Shown: positions 27,703-35,734, counted from the first letter of the stretch. The stretch: 64,000 bases of DNA from Streptomyces cellulosae (GCA_014655195.1 BNBH01000004.1:124001-188000), one strand, 5' to 3'. Notes: generated by a model not told the origin, from the letters alone. Translations and numbers: made by a program.

Positions 27703-28474
27703 CGCCGTGCCCGCGATCGCGCAGGGCCTTGACCGCTCTCTCCGCCAGCCCCCCGAGCCGGATGACCTCGGCGCGTAGGGCGACCAACTCGTCGTAGCGG
27801 TCGGCCTTGTCTTCACCGCACCACGCCCGGACAGTCCGGAGGACAGCCTCCTCTGCGTCCAACTTGCGATCGTCCCGGCGGCTGTAGGAGTACCAGGAGG
27901 ACTGGGTGCGCTCCTGCTCGATGCTCTGCTGCTTGCGGTCGACCTCGGGGAGGATCTCGTCAGCGAGGCGGCCGGCCACCTGACGGGCGACGCGTTCTGT
28001 GACCGGCCAGCCGATAAGGCACGAGCCATCACTCTTCTCGTAGACCATCGGGTCGGCACGCAGTTCAACAGCGTCCATGCCGACGAGCGGTGCCGTGTCG
28101 TCGAGGCGGACCAGCTCCAAGACTCCCGCGTCCACGACACCTCTGCGCAGACGCAGCCTGTTCTTCGGCCGAACGAACTCGAGGATCATCCGCGCAGCCT
28201 CGAACTCCGTGCTCCCCCGCACGTGGCGTGACGCCTCGGCCAGCGCCAACACTTCTGCATCGTCCGCGCGGAACACGTCGGCGTCCGCCCACGGTGCTAC
28301 GAGAGAAGTCGGATGGACCCACTCCTGCAGACCCGCGTCGTCACCGTCGAGGAACCGCACATGGATCCAACCGGACCGGCCCGGCCCGCCCACTCGGACG
28401 ATCTCCACCCGGCGAACCGCGCCGCCCAACTCCTTCGGCCTGGCGCGGTACGCCCAGTGCTCACCCATCTCCAT
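27632..28474 (-). CDS. unrecognised 280-residue protein with SH3-like N-terminus
   Basis: The product begins MEMGEHWAYRARPKELGGAV. Its first 60 residues alternate strands and turns (VEIVRVGGPGRSGWIHVRFL, then EWVHPTSLVAPW), like small SH3/Tudor-type beta barrels. The rest is helical with a Ser/Tyr/Arg-rich break (TQSSWYSYSRRDDRKL). No catalytic motif is visible. The ATG at 28474 gives the compact form. The tail-to-tail overlap with the preceding gene is long for a convergent pair and suggests that the two have travelled together. Confidence 0.7.
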   Translation of the reverse strand: MEMGEHWAYRARPKELGGAVRRVEIVRVGGPGRSGWIHVRFLDGDDAGLQEWVHPTSLVAPWADADVFRADDAEVLALAEASRHVRGSTEFEAARMILEFVRPKNRLRLRRGVVDAGVLELVRLDDTAPLVGMDAVELRADPMVYEKSDGSCLIGWPVTERVARQVAGRLADEILPEVDRKQQSIEQERTQSSWYSYSRRDDRKLDAEEAVLRTVRAWCGEDKADRYDELVALRAEVIRLGGLAERAVKALRDRGHGVIASTIERDLGVHIASLDPDVRR

Positions 28475-28607
28475 GTGCCTATTGAGCCAGGTTGCCTGGC
28501 ACTATGACGCGGCATTCACCGCAATCGCCCTGAGGAAGTGACTGCGCCGGACTGGCTCGGTCCCGGCAAAACGTCGGGAGACGACTGCGCCCCCTGGCGG
28601 TCACCGC

Positions 28608-29327
28608 ATGCCCTACAGCGCCCTGCACCTGTCACTCGCCACCGGCCGTGGACGGCTTCCCAGAGGCAAGGGAGCCGACAGCGAGTACACCGACTTCCTG
28701 CGCCGAGCCCTGATCCTCGACGACCCCACACCTAGGCTCCTGCTCGTCGGCGGCCGGAACCTGCGAAGCCGCGGCTGGGCCTGGCTCCAGACCCAGCACA
28801 TGCGGCGCGACGTCCTAGTCCTGCCCGGCGCGGACCCCCGCGAGAGCGCAGACCTGACCGTGGAGGACATGGCGGTGCAGCAGCCACTGGCCCGACTCGG
28901 CGTACGCCTGCCCAGCCAGTGCCCGGGCCTCCGGATCGCCCGCGTCATCCCCCGAGACAGCGCTCGCGAAGTACCGCACGTCTTCGCCCAGGACGACGAC
29001 CGCCCCTACGGAATCACCTCGGGGCTCTTCGAGATCCACGAGCGGCTCTACTACGCCCTGGCGCCCAAACCAGTCCAGGCCAAGGCACCCATCGGTCTCG
29101 ACAAGTTCGACCCCGCCCAACCCCGCGCCGCCGCCAAACGAGCCTGGAACCCCGGAGCGCTCGAAATCGCCCTGCCCTTCCTCCAACCAGAAGACACCGA
29201 CGCGGCTGCCTGGGCTCTGTACGTCCACTCGCTGCGCACCGCCCACCTGCACACCACCGTCCCGACCCGCCTCCCGACCCAGCTGCACCTCGCCGACCTC
29301 GCCGGCCGATACATTGCCGAGCGGTGA
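28608..29327 (+). pseudogene. C-terminal fragment of a pPIWI_RE-like (Argonaute-related) protein
   Basis: The 239-residue open frame resembles the C-terminal RNase H-like part of prokaryotic PIWI-RE proteins. Support comes from GITSGLFEIHERLYYALAPK, then WNPGALEIALPFLQPEDTDA, and the terminal pattern SLRTAHLHTTVPTRLPTQLHLADL (quoted in two overlapping reads: SLRTAHLHTTVPTRL and LPTQLHLADL). Full-length family members are about 800-1000 residues and normally sit with a DinG-type helicase and an REase-domain gene, neither seen here. The missing N-terminus ends abruptly near 28.5 kb beside an oppositely oriented gene. The family call is from memory. It is probably inactive unless the fragment has been repurposed. 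Confidence 0.55.
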
Positions 29328-29370
29328 GCGATTCGCTGCGTGACTTTAGCGCTTGGCAAGGTGTTGGAAG

Positions 29371-30213
29371 TCAGTCCTCGGAGGCGTCGGATGCCGCGAT
29401 CTCAGTCGTCGTGATCTCCATGTTGTCGGCGTGAACCCATTCGATGCCGCTGATGTCAACCCCGAAACGCCCATTTCCTTCCACAAAGGCGTCTTCCCGA
29501 AATACGAGAATAGGGTCTCCGCCCTCATCAGGCTGCCGCCAGATAGTCTTAACTGGCCGATTCCTCAACTCCGTCAATGCCAGCTCACGCTGATCTCCTT
29601 CTTCTTGGAAAGAGATATCAATCGCATCCGCGATGAGCTGATCCATTTCGGGACGGCTATACCTGCGATTGCACAGAAGCGCTGCGGCACGCTTGCGGCC
29701 TGGGTGGATGAAATCCCAGACAGAACGACCGTTCTTACGCCCTCCCCCGGGATGATTGGAACCGAAGCCAGTCATCAAACTATTCCACAGAACTGGCCTA
29801 TATGTGCGCAACAGGGCCCGCTCGCCCAAGATGACCCATACATCATCAAGGATGAGATACCTGACGTCAAAGTCAGAGGCGCTGAGATTTTCCGCCTCAT
29901 TGATACTTTTGCGATGGTTGGCTATGCGCTTATATAGCTTCGGCTCTGACTCGTTCGGAGGCTCTCCGTAACTACTGCTCCCGGCCTGGGCCCTACCCAC
30001 GTAGATGGGAACATCGGCGTCTCTCAAGCGCTCGTAGATCTTGAGGTCGCCGGTGTAATAGAGCGCGTATAGCCCTGCCCCGGGGAACGGCTTGACCGAG
30101 TCCAAGGAGACTCTTGGCCGTCCGTCCATCTCCTCCCGGAGGTTCCGGCTGAGGAGATCGATGTCCAGAGGGTTGAAGTGCGTGGCTGTCTTGTCGTCGG
30201 GGCTAGGTGCCAT
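29371..30213 (-). CDS. Eco29kI-family GIY-YIG restriction endonuclease
   Basis: The 280-residue protein carries the GIY-YIG core as GLYALYYTG (residues 47-55) and IYVGRA (70-75). Arg96 and His100 (LYKRIANHRKS), Glu131 (LGERALL) and Asn144 (VLWNSL) fall where I recall the Eco29kI active-site residues. The N-terminal FNPLDIDLLSRNLREEMD also fits that family, which cuts CCGCGG. The ATG at 30213 is chosen because it yields this N-terminus. It is third in a leftward operon after the methyltransferase and vsr-like genes. GC is clearly lower than in the core. Confidence 0.85.
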   Translation of the reverse strand: MAPSPDDKTATHFNPLDIDLLSRNLREEMDGRPRVSLDSVKPFPGAGLYALYYTGDLKIYERLRDADVPIYVGRAQAGSSSYGEPPNESEPKLYKRIANHRKSINEAENLSASDFDVRYLILDDVWVILGERALLRTYRPVLWNSLMTGFGSNHPGGGRKNGRSVWDFIHPGRKRAAALLCNRRYSRPEMDQLIADAIDISFQEEGDQRELALTELRNRPVKTIWRQPDEGGDPILVFREDAFVEGNGRFGVDISGIEWVHADNMEITTTEIAASDASED

Positions 30214-30337
30214 GCGCGGGATGATACTCACCCGCGGTGGACAGGCCGGCCTCGCATCGTGGCCTCCCCAGCCGAGAGCGGACCGGGGGGCGTCGTCCAC
30301 GTGACGAAGCCACCTCCACGTCACCACGCCTCAGGAC

Positions 30338-31123
30338 TCAGGTGGCTGGACCAGGCGCACCTCGCACAATCCCGGCTACGCGAGCAGCAGCTTGCACTGG
30401 GTCCTCGTGCTCCCACACACGCACGACCGTCCACCCAGCCTCTCGCAGCAGCCGGTCCGTCTCCGCGTCCCTGGCCCGGTTACCCTCGATCTTCGCGCTC
30501 CAGAATCCGGCGTTCACGGTCGCGGGACGCAAGTGCTGCGGGCAGCCGTGCCAGTAACATCCATCAACGAATACCGCGACTTTCGCCTTAGAAAAGACCA
30601 TATCGGCCGTTCGCCGCAGATCCGGTAGAGGCCGGGTCGCGACGCGGTAGCGAAGACCTTGTTGGTGGAGCAACGACCGTAGCCGCAGCTCAGGTTTAGT
30701 GTCCTTGTTCCGATTACCTCGCATTGAGGCCCGAACCGCAGACGAAGAAGCCCACGATCCCTCTGCGACCGGTTCCTCAGTAAGTAATCCCTTTTCCCGG
30801 GCCATCCTCCAGCCCTCGGCGAGGTTTTCGGCGCGGGTTTCGTGCTCGACTTGTCCGAGGTAGCGGGCTGGCGACTTCCCACTGTCAGACCAACGTAGGT
30901 ACGCGCGAATACGTCGAGTACCCGGAAGGACCTTCAACTCCACAGAGGCCCGAGCAACTCGGCCCTGGCCGAGGTCTACCAATCGTCGATGGCGTCCGCC
31001 GGCGGCCCGGTCCTGTTCCGCCGCGATAGCCGTCCGGCTTCTGCTTGGGCGCCCTTTCCAAGCCCGGTCGGAGGGTGGAGCTTGGTTCCAGCCACTCTGC
31101 GCCCTTTTTGTGGGCCCAGTCAC
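30338..31123 (-). CDS. Vsr-type very-short-patch-repair endonuclease
   Basis: The C-terminal 140 residues form a Vsr domain: MRGNRNKDTKPELRLRSLLH, TADMVFSKAKVAVFVDGCYW followed by HGCPQH, and EAGWTVVRVWEHED. These enzymes nick at T:G mismatches left by deamination of 5-methylcytosine, and they accompany cytosine methyltransferases. The 120-residue N-terminal extension is basic, with RIRAYLRWSDSGKSPARYLG, which may bind DNA. The start is GTG at 31123, overlapping the methyltransferase stop as GTGA, so translation is coupled. Confidence 0.88.
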   Translation of the reverse strand: MTGPTKRAQSGWNQAPPSDRAWKGRPSRSRTAIAAEQDRAAGGRHRRLVDLGQGRVARASVELKVLPGTRRIRAYLRWSDSGKSPARYLGQVEHETRAENLAEGWRMAREKGLLTEEPVAEGSWASSSAVRASMRGNRNKDTKPELRLRSLLHQQGLRYRVATRPLPDLRRTADMVFSKAKVAVFVDGCYWHGCPQHLRPATVNAGFWSAKIEGNRARDAETDRLLREAGWTVVRVWEHEDPVQAAARVAGIVRGAPGPAT

Positions 31124-32433
31124 TTTTTACGCTCCTCCGCTTCATCCAACACAGAGGCTACAGCTCTCGCGAAGACTTCCCCAAGGGCAACGGGTACGGC
31201 ATTGCCCAGTTGACGCATCTTTTCCCCGCGGGGACCTTTCAGGATCCAGGAGTCGGGAAATGTCATGACTCGCGCCGTCTCCCGCACAGTCATGTACCGG
31301 TGCTTATACCTGACTCCCTCGGGGGCATCCCTGTCGGCGACCAACTCATCCAGGAGCATCACCGACTCACCACCCGGAACACCATGCACGCCAGCCTTTA
31401 CGGTCTTCGCGGGGCGGTCGAGTTCGTTGGGCGTATGCCCATCGTAGATGCGAGCTCCAGGCCATCCGATGTGTTCCGTGAAGCCGCCAAGAAGGTGCTC
31501 GGTCCGATCCAACCACTCGTCAGGGACCTCAGGCAGAGGCTTGTTGTCGCCGATGCCCGCGATCGCATCTCGCAGAGTGCGCCAGGGCCGCAGACCGTCG
31601 CCCATGGGCAGGGCCGCCGGGAGACGGGCCATGACCCGCTCTCGCACATGGTCAGGAACATCCGAATGCCGTCCCCAATAACCGCCGTCCGCCATGGACC
31701 GCATCAGGGCAGTCTCCGAGTGCGTCGGCTCAACGAGTCGCCTGAACAGTGCCAGGTCGACCTTCAGGTCCCGACGGAAGGCGACGATGATCACGCGGTT
31801 GCGGATCTGGGGAACCCCATAGTCCGCAGCATTGACCGGCATCATCACGATGTCGTAACGCTCCGTCGGGTCATCAGGCTCCCGCTTGAGTCGTTCCAGC
31901 AGGTAAGCGTCGTGCTGCTGCCAGGTAACCCCTTTTGCCCGCTCCTCGAAGGGGAGCTCCAACTCCCGCATAATATAGTCGAAATAGGGCTTAAAGGATG
32001 GTCTGAGCAAACCTCGCACGTTCTCGCAGATGACCGCCTTCGGGCGGATCTGGCGCACAGCCCTGAACATCTGCGGGAACATGTTCCGCTTGTCCTCGTC
32101 GCCCTTGGCGACACCACCGAGGCTGAACGGCTGGCAGGGCGGCCCTCCAGCGAGCACATCGACCCGGCCCGCCAGATACCTCATGTCCAGCTCTTGGACG
32201 TCCCCCGCGACAAGAGGGACCCTCTCCCCGGGGCCAGGCACAGCCGGCCTCTCACCGGCGGGCACCCGCACGGCAACGTTCGCCTCCAAGGTCTCGCACG
32301 CCCGCTTTGCGAACTCGTTGAAGAGCAGCGGACGGAAGCCCGCGCGGTGAACGGCCATGGCCAGACCGCCAGCACCAGCGAACAGCTCAACGCCCGTGCG
32401 ATCCCTCTTAGATCCTTCTTGCAGCTCAGCCAT
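31120..32433 (-). CDS. DNA (cytosine-5) methyltransferase
   Basis: The 437-residue C5 methyltransferase has ordered motifs: I VELFAGAGGLAMA near the N-terminus, IV GGPPCQPFS with the nucleophile Cys100, VI ICENVRGLL, VIII GVPQIRNRVI and X QLGNAVPVALG. Specificity lies in the variable region and cannot be read directly, but the partner nuclease suggests CCGCGG. The ATG at 32433 follows a -10 box by six bases, so the message is probably leaderless. It leads an operon with the Vsr-like and Eco29kI-like genes. Confidence 0.93.
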   Translation of the reverse strand: MAELQEGSKRDRTGVELFAGAGGLAMAVHRAGFRPLLFNEFAKRACETLEANVAVRVPAGERPAVPGPGERVPLVAGDVQELDMRYLAGRVDVLAGGPPCQPFSLGGVAKGDEDKRNMFPQMFRAVRQIRPKAVICENVRGLLRPSFKPYFDYIMRELELPFEERAKGVTWQQHDAYLLERLKREPDDPTERYDIVMMPVNAADYGVPQIRNRVIIVAFRRDLKVDLALFRRLVEPTHSETALMRSMADGGYWGRHSDVPDHVRERVMARLPAALPMGDGLRPWRTLRDAIAGIGDNKPLPEVPDEWLDRTEHLLGGFTEHIGWPGARIYDGHTPNELDRPAKTVKAGVHGVPGGESVMLLDELVADRDAPEGVRYKHRYMTVRETARVMTFPDSWILKGPRGEKMRQLGNAVPVALGEVFARAVASVLDEAEERKK

Positions 32434-32439
32434 TCCAAA

Positions 32440-32467
32440 AGCATACCGCGGAGTTAGCGATCATCAA
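32440..32467 (-). promoter_or_regulatory. methyltransferase promoter containing CCGCGG
   Basis: Reading leftwards, TTGATG (32467-32462) and TATGCT (32445-32440) are separated by 16 bp, and TTTGGA leads straight into ATG. Transcription would begin at or near the start codon. CCGCGG (32446-32451) occupies the spacer directly against the -10 box. Control through site methylation is an inference. Confidence 0.6.
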
Positions 32468-32553
32468 GCCATATCAGGGAGGAGGTTTCCTGTCATGGCA
32501 GGGGCACCGATAGGGTCTGCGGGGGATCAGGTCAACCAAGGGGAGCGGGACGG

Positions 32554-33393
32554 ATGGCGCTGGTGGTGAGCCCCGACGATGGCACGCAGTACCACAAGGA
32601 CTTCACTCTCAGCATCACGAAGGCGCTCGGTGACCAGCTGGCAGCGGCTCTCGACGGGCTAGACAGGGCCCCCCTGACGGACCGGAGCATCGCGGCCCTC
32701 AATGAAAAGCCCGGCGTCTACCAGCTCTACTTGAACGGCAGCTTCGTCTACGTCGGCAAGGCTGATAGGTCGTTGCCCGCGCGGCTCCGCAACCATAAGC
32801 GCAAGATCTCGGGGCGTCGGAGGATTTCGCTCGACGAGATGGCCTTCTCCTGTCTCTACGTGGCCGAAGACTTCTCGGCACTCGCTCCCGAACAGCTCCT
32901 GATCAGCCACCACAAGGGCATGGGAGACATTCCCTGGAACAACAACGGGTTCGGCAATAAGGACCCCGGGCGCCAGCGGGACAGCACCGTACTAAAGCGG
33001 AATCACTTTGACGTGCTATTCCCCATCGACCTCGACCGACCGGTCGAGGGCCTACGAGCCGGGGAAACGACACTGCAGGAGCTCCTGGAAGCGGTTAAGG
33101 TCGGTTTGCTCTATAACTTCCGCTATGGGAAGCATGACGGCTTCAAGAGTCGATATGTGACTGTCCCCTCGGAGTCAATGACCGCTGACCAGGTCTTCCA
33201 ACTGATCTCCGCGGAGATACCGGACCAGTGGCAGATCACCGCTCTCATGGGATACGTGATCATGTATGACGACAGTCCTCGAACTTACAAGAGCGCCTGG
33301 CGGTACTACCGCGGTGGTCAGCGCATCGAGGACGTACCCGAGGCGGATCCAGCGGGTTTCGTAGAAACCGACCCGCCCATGGTCGGCGAGTGA
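32554..33393 (+). CDS. second GIY-YIG nuclease, Eco29kI-like
   Basis: The 279-residue protein has a GIY-YIG core as PGVYQLYLNG (residues 53-62) and VYVGKA (65-70), then Arg77/His81 (ARLRNHK), Glu113 (APEQLL) and Asn129 (PWNNNG). This is the same residue layout as the Eco29kI-type enzyme on the other strand. The C-terminal half (about residues 150-279) differs and may read DNA. The ATG at 32554 has AAGGGGAGCGGGACGG upstream. It is divergent from the methyltransferase across 120 bp. It could be the true partner nuclease, a second specificity or a homing-type passenger. Confidence 0.75.
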   Translation: MALVVSPDDGTQYHKDFTLSITKALGDQLAAALDGLDRAPLTDRSIAALNEKPGVYQLYLNGSFVYVGKADRSLPARLRNHKRKISGRRRISLDEMAFSCLYVAEDFSALAPEQLLISHHKGMGDIPWNNNGFGNKDPGRQRDSTVLKRNHFDVLFPIDLDRPVEGLRAGETTLQELLEAVKVGLLYNFRYGKHDGFKSRYVTVPSESMTADQVFQLISAEIPDQWQITALMGYVIMYDDSPRTYKSAWRYYRGGQRIEDVPEADPAGFVETDPPMVGE

Positions 33394-33491
33394 GCTGACG
33401 AGGCATCTCTCCCTAGCGGAAGCACCCAAGTGCTACCAGGTCATGAGGGTGACACGACGACGGCCGCACCCCAGGGTGGCAGACTGGCGGA

Positions 33492-33680
33492 ATGATTAGG
33501 GAGCCAGCCGAAACGGTCGTGTCCGAAGCCGGTGCCGTTGAGATCCCCTTGGGCGTACTCGCCGAGGCCGGCTTAGTTCCGGGAACCGCCGTCGTTGTGT
33601 ACAGCGACGGTGACGGACGAGTTGTAATCCGCCGTCAGAGCGATGCCCTCGACGACCTCTTGGAGCACGGAACCCTGTAG
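33492..33680 (+). CDS. AbrB/SpoVT-like small protein
   Basis: The 62-residue product has EAGAVEIPLGVLAEAGLVPG followed by TAVVVYSDGDGRVVIRRQ. That is the strand-loop-helix-strand order of swapped-hairpin AbrB domains used by MazE/VapB-type antitoxins and transition regulators. The C-terminal DDLLEHGTL may be a partner-binding tail. No toxin gene is adjacent; the next gene is an unrelated 240-residue protein. The ATG at 33492 follows GGCGGA. Confidence 0.55.
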   Translation: MIREPAETVVSEAGAVEIPLGVLAEAGLVPGTAVVVYSDGDGRVVIRRQSDALDDLLEHGTL

Positions 33681-33859
33681 CCCAATCACGGAGAAGCGGT
33701 GACAGCGTCGGCTGGGGCGACCCAAACCAGGTGACGTCCGCCGTCCAGCCAGCCAACGGAGGCTGCCAGGACCCCGCACTTGAGCCTTGGGGAAAGTGAG
33801 CGTTGTCAGTGCCCGCGCGTAGCGTGAGCCCTGTCCGGCCCGAGAAGCAGGGAGCAGGG

Positions 33860-34582
33860 ATGTTCGATCGCGACGTGAACTTTCCATGCGCTGTCGCCAG
33901 CTATGACGCCGAAGGTGTGGACGCGGCAATCGACTGGTGCTATGAGCACATGGAGGACGGCGACAGACTCACTGTCTGGACCAGCCTCAGGTCCAACCTG
34001 AGGAACTGCTCCGAATTGGAACAGCTTGTGGCCCGGCACCCTAACGTCGAGCACGTTACCGGCCGGGGCGGTGGGTCCGTCCGTGGAAACGGTCCAGTAC
34101 TCATGGCCTGGCCAGAGATGACGGACATCGGCAAATTGGTTCAGCACGGTGGCAGCCGCATTCGCGCGCTTTGCGTGATCACGTGGAACGAAGACGAGAT
34201 CCGGCCGTGGGTGACAGCCGTCAGGCCATCAAGCCTTGGCGACGGTTCGGCGTGGGAAGACTTGACGCCGGCACTCAACCCGATCGTCGTCGAAGCGCTG
34301 AGGAGCCTAACGCTGACCGTCAACCACAACAACACGATCTCTGCCGGCCGCGATAAGGACGTGGTCGTGAGCAGTCTTCTGGCACTGCACGACGCCGACA
34401 TCCGGCTGGACGGTGAAGCCATGCAGGGGTGGGCTCTCGCGCATGGGTGGTCGGGCGAGAACCCCGAGCGTCTCGCCAAGTACGTGAGGGACATCAACGC
34501 GGGGAAGCGTCCGCGATGCCGCCACATTCTCCGTCCCGACTACATGGACGACCTTCGGCATCGCGCCACGGGCATCGCGTAG
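33860..34582 (+). CDS. unrecognised 240-residue protein
   Basis: The product begins MFDRDVNFPCAVASYDAEGV and contains YEHMEDGDRLTVWTSLRSNL and RIRALCVITWNEDEIRPWV. The C-terminus has AMQGWALAHGWSGENPERLA, which resembles a helix-turn-helix-like end. I recall similar proteins in many Streptomyces accessory regions without known function. The ATG at 33860 has GGGAGCAGG upstream. It is the last gene before the paired GGGAGCC motifs and attR. Confidence 0.7.
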   Translation: MFDRDVNFPCAVASYDAEGVDAAIDWCYEHMEDGDRLTVWTSLRSNLRNCSELEQLVARHPNVEHVTGRGGGSVRGNGPVLMAWPEMTDIGKLVQHGGSRIRALCVITWNEDEIRPWVTAVRPSSLGDGSAWEDLTPALNPIVVEALRSLTLTVNHNNTISAGRDKDVVVSSLLALHDADIRLDGEAMQGWALAHGWSGENPERLAKYVRDINAGKRPRCRHILRPDYMDDLRHRATGIA

Positions 34583-34627
34583 GCACGGGGGTCGCCCCAC
34601 CCTGGCGCCAGGGCTACCCCCCTGCCT

Positions 34628-34645
34628 GGGAGCCATCTGGGAGCC
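34628..34645. promoter_or_regulatory. paired GGGAGCC motifs inside attR
   Basis: GGGAGCC occurs at 34628-34634 and 34639-34645, 11 bp apart, the same spacing as the pair inside attL. A further single copy lies outside attR at 34865-34871. Confidence 0.45.
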
Positions 34646-34750
34646 AACCCGCTCCCCGAACCCCTTCCAGGCCCCGCGACACCAACCGATCCCACCCATC
34701 TGACCTGCGGAATCGCTATCGCGGCTGGCAGGCTCACCAACCGAACCTCA

Positions 34751-34793
34751 TTCGGGACGAAGAGGTCGTGGGTTCAAATCCCGCCACCCCGAC
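34751..34793 (+). repeat. attR-like site: duplicate of the tRNA-Pro 3' part
   Basis: This block is identical over 43 bp to 20588-20630. The 5' half of a tRNA is missing: the anticodon stem and everything upstream are replaced by unrelated sequence. It marks the right boundary of the island. Confidence 0.9.
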
Positions 34794-34808
34794 AGCCGTA
34801 ACACCACT

Positions 34809-34845
34809 TCAGGGGCCTAATCCGCTTAGCGGGTCGGGCCCCTGA
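34809..34845 (+). terminator. terminator duplicate after attR
   Basis: The same 37-bp hairpin as at 20645-20681, differing at two positions in the stem. One of the two copies is the original tRNA-Pro terminator. Confidence 0.85.
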
Positions 34846-35033
34846 GTGCTTCTGGGGTCCGCTCGGGAGCCGAGTCGAGGATCAACTTCCGGACGTGTCT
34901 CCCGCCCTTCGCCTTCACTCCACGCCGACCTCTACTCAGCCGTCGGCCGTGGCCGCCACTGCCGTCTGATCACCGGGTTCGGTCACGTGGTCCGAGTGGT
35001 AAGGAGTCTGATACCAGGAGTATGGTCCTTTGT

Positions 35034-35312
35034 ATGGCGACGAAGAAGGTGACCGTCACGATCCCCGAGGATCTCCTGGACGAGATCCGCGTGGACGCGG
35101 CCGAGCGGGGCCTGTCGGCGTATGTCACCGAGGCGCTGCGTTTCAAGCGTGACCGGGACCGGCTTCGGGAACTGGTCGACTGGCTGCAGGAAGAACACGG
35201 CCCCGTCACCGAGGACGAGCAGGCGGCAGCGCTCGAGGAGCTGGACGAACTCGACGCCGAACACGAGCGGCGTCGGGCCGCCGGAAAGCGCGATGCCGGA
35301 GAGGCTGCGTGA
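35034..35312 (+). CDS. VapB-like antitoxin
   Basis: The 92-residue product starts MATKKVTVTIPEDLLDEIRV and continues AAERGLSAYVTEALRFK, a ribbon-helix-helix DNA-binding domain. An acidic C-terminal tail (DEQAAALEELDELDAEHERR) would wrap the toxin. The ATG at 35034 fits the domain; an ATG at 35022 lies only one base after AGGAG and is less likely. The toxin start overlaps the stop as GTGA, so the pair is co-translated. It is just outside attR. Confidence 0.82.
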   Translation: MATKKVTVTIPEDLLDEIRVDAAERGLSAYVTEALRFKRDRDRLRELVDWLQEEHGPVTEDEQAAALEELDELDAEHERRRAAGKRDAGEAA

Positions 35313-35734
35313 AGCAGCGAGCCGGTGAGCGCGGTGGGCGGCCCCTTCGCGTCTTCGTGCTGGACTGTGAAGCCCTGTCCCTCGCGGTACGCGGGGACCG
35401 GAAGATGATCGCCTGGCTCGATCTCGCGGCACGCGGGGAAGCCGAGGTGGTGACGTCACCGATGACGCTGGTCGAGGCGTACGACGGCAGAACGACCGAG
35501 CAGCGCTGGGATTGGGTACTGTCCCGGCTCCAGGTCGTCGACATCGGGAAGGACGAGGCCCGCCAGGCGCGCCGGCTCCTGGCCGGTGCCAAGTTGCACG
35601 GCCACACGTATGCGATCGACGCCGTGCTCGCCGTCATCGCGCGACAGCAGAAGGGACAGGTCACCGTCTTCACCTCGGACGTCGACGACCTGGAGAAGCT
35701 GGTCCCGGACACGATCGTGGTCAAGAAGGTGTGA
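35309..35734 (+). CDS. PIN-domain toxin, VapC-like
   Basis: The 141-residue PIN-domain RNase has acidic residues at the expected places: VFVLDCEAL, LVEAYDG, YAIDAVLAVIA and TSDVDDLEKL. Such toxins cleave tRNA or rRNA when released from the antitoxin. The GTG start at 35309 overlaps the antitoxin stop. The first 14 residues are basic and precede the first strand of the fold. Confidence 0.82.
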   Translation: MKQRAGERGGRPLRVFVLDCEALSLAVRGDRKMIAWLDLAARGEAEVVTSPMTLVEAYDGRTTEQRWDWVLSRLQVVDIGKDEARQARRLLAGAKLHGHTYAIDAVLAVIARQQKGQVTVFTSDVDDLEKLVPDTIVVKKV

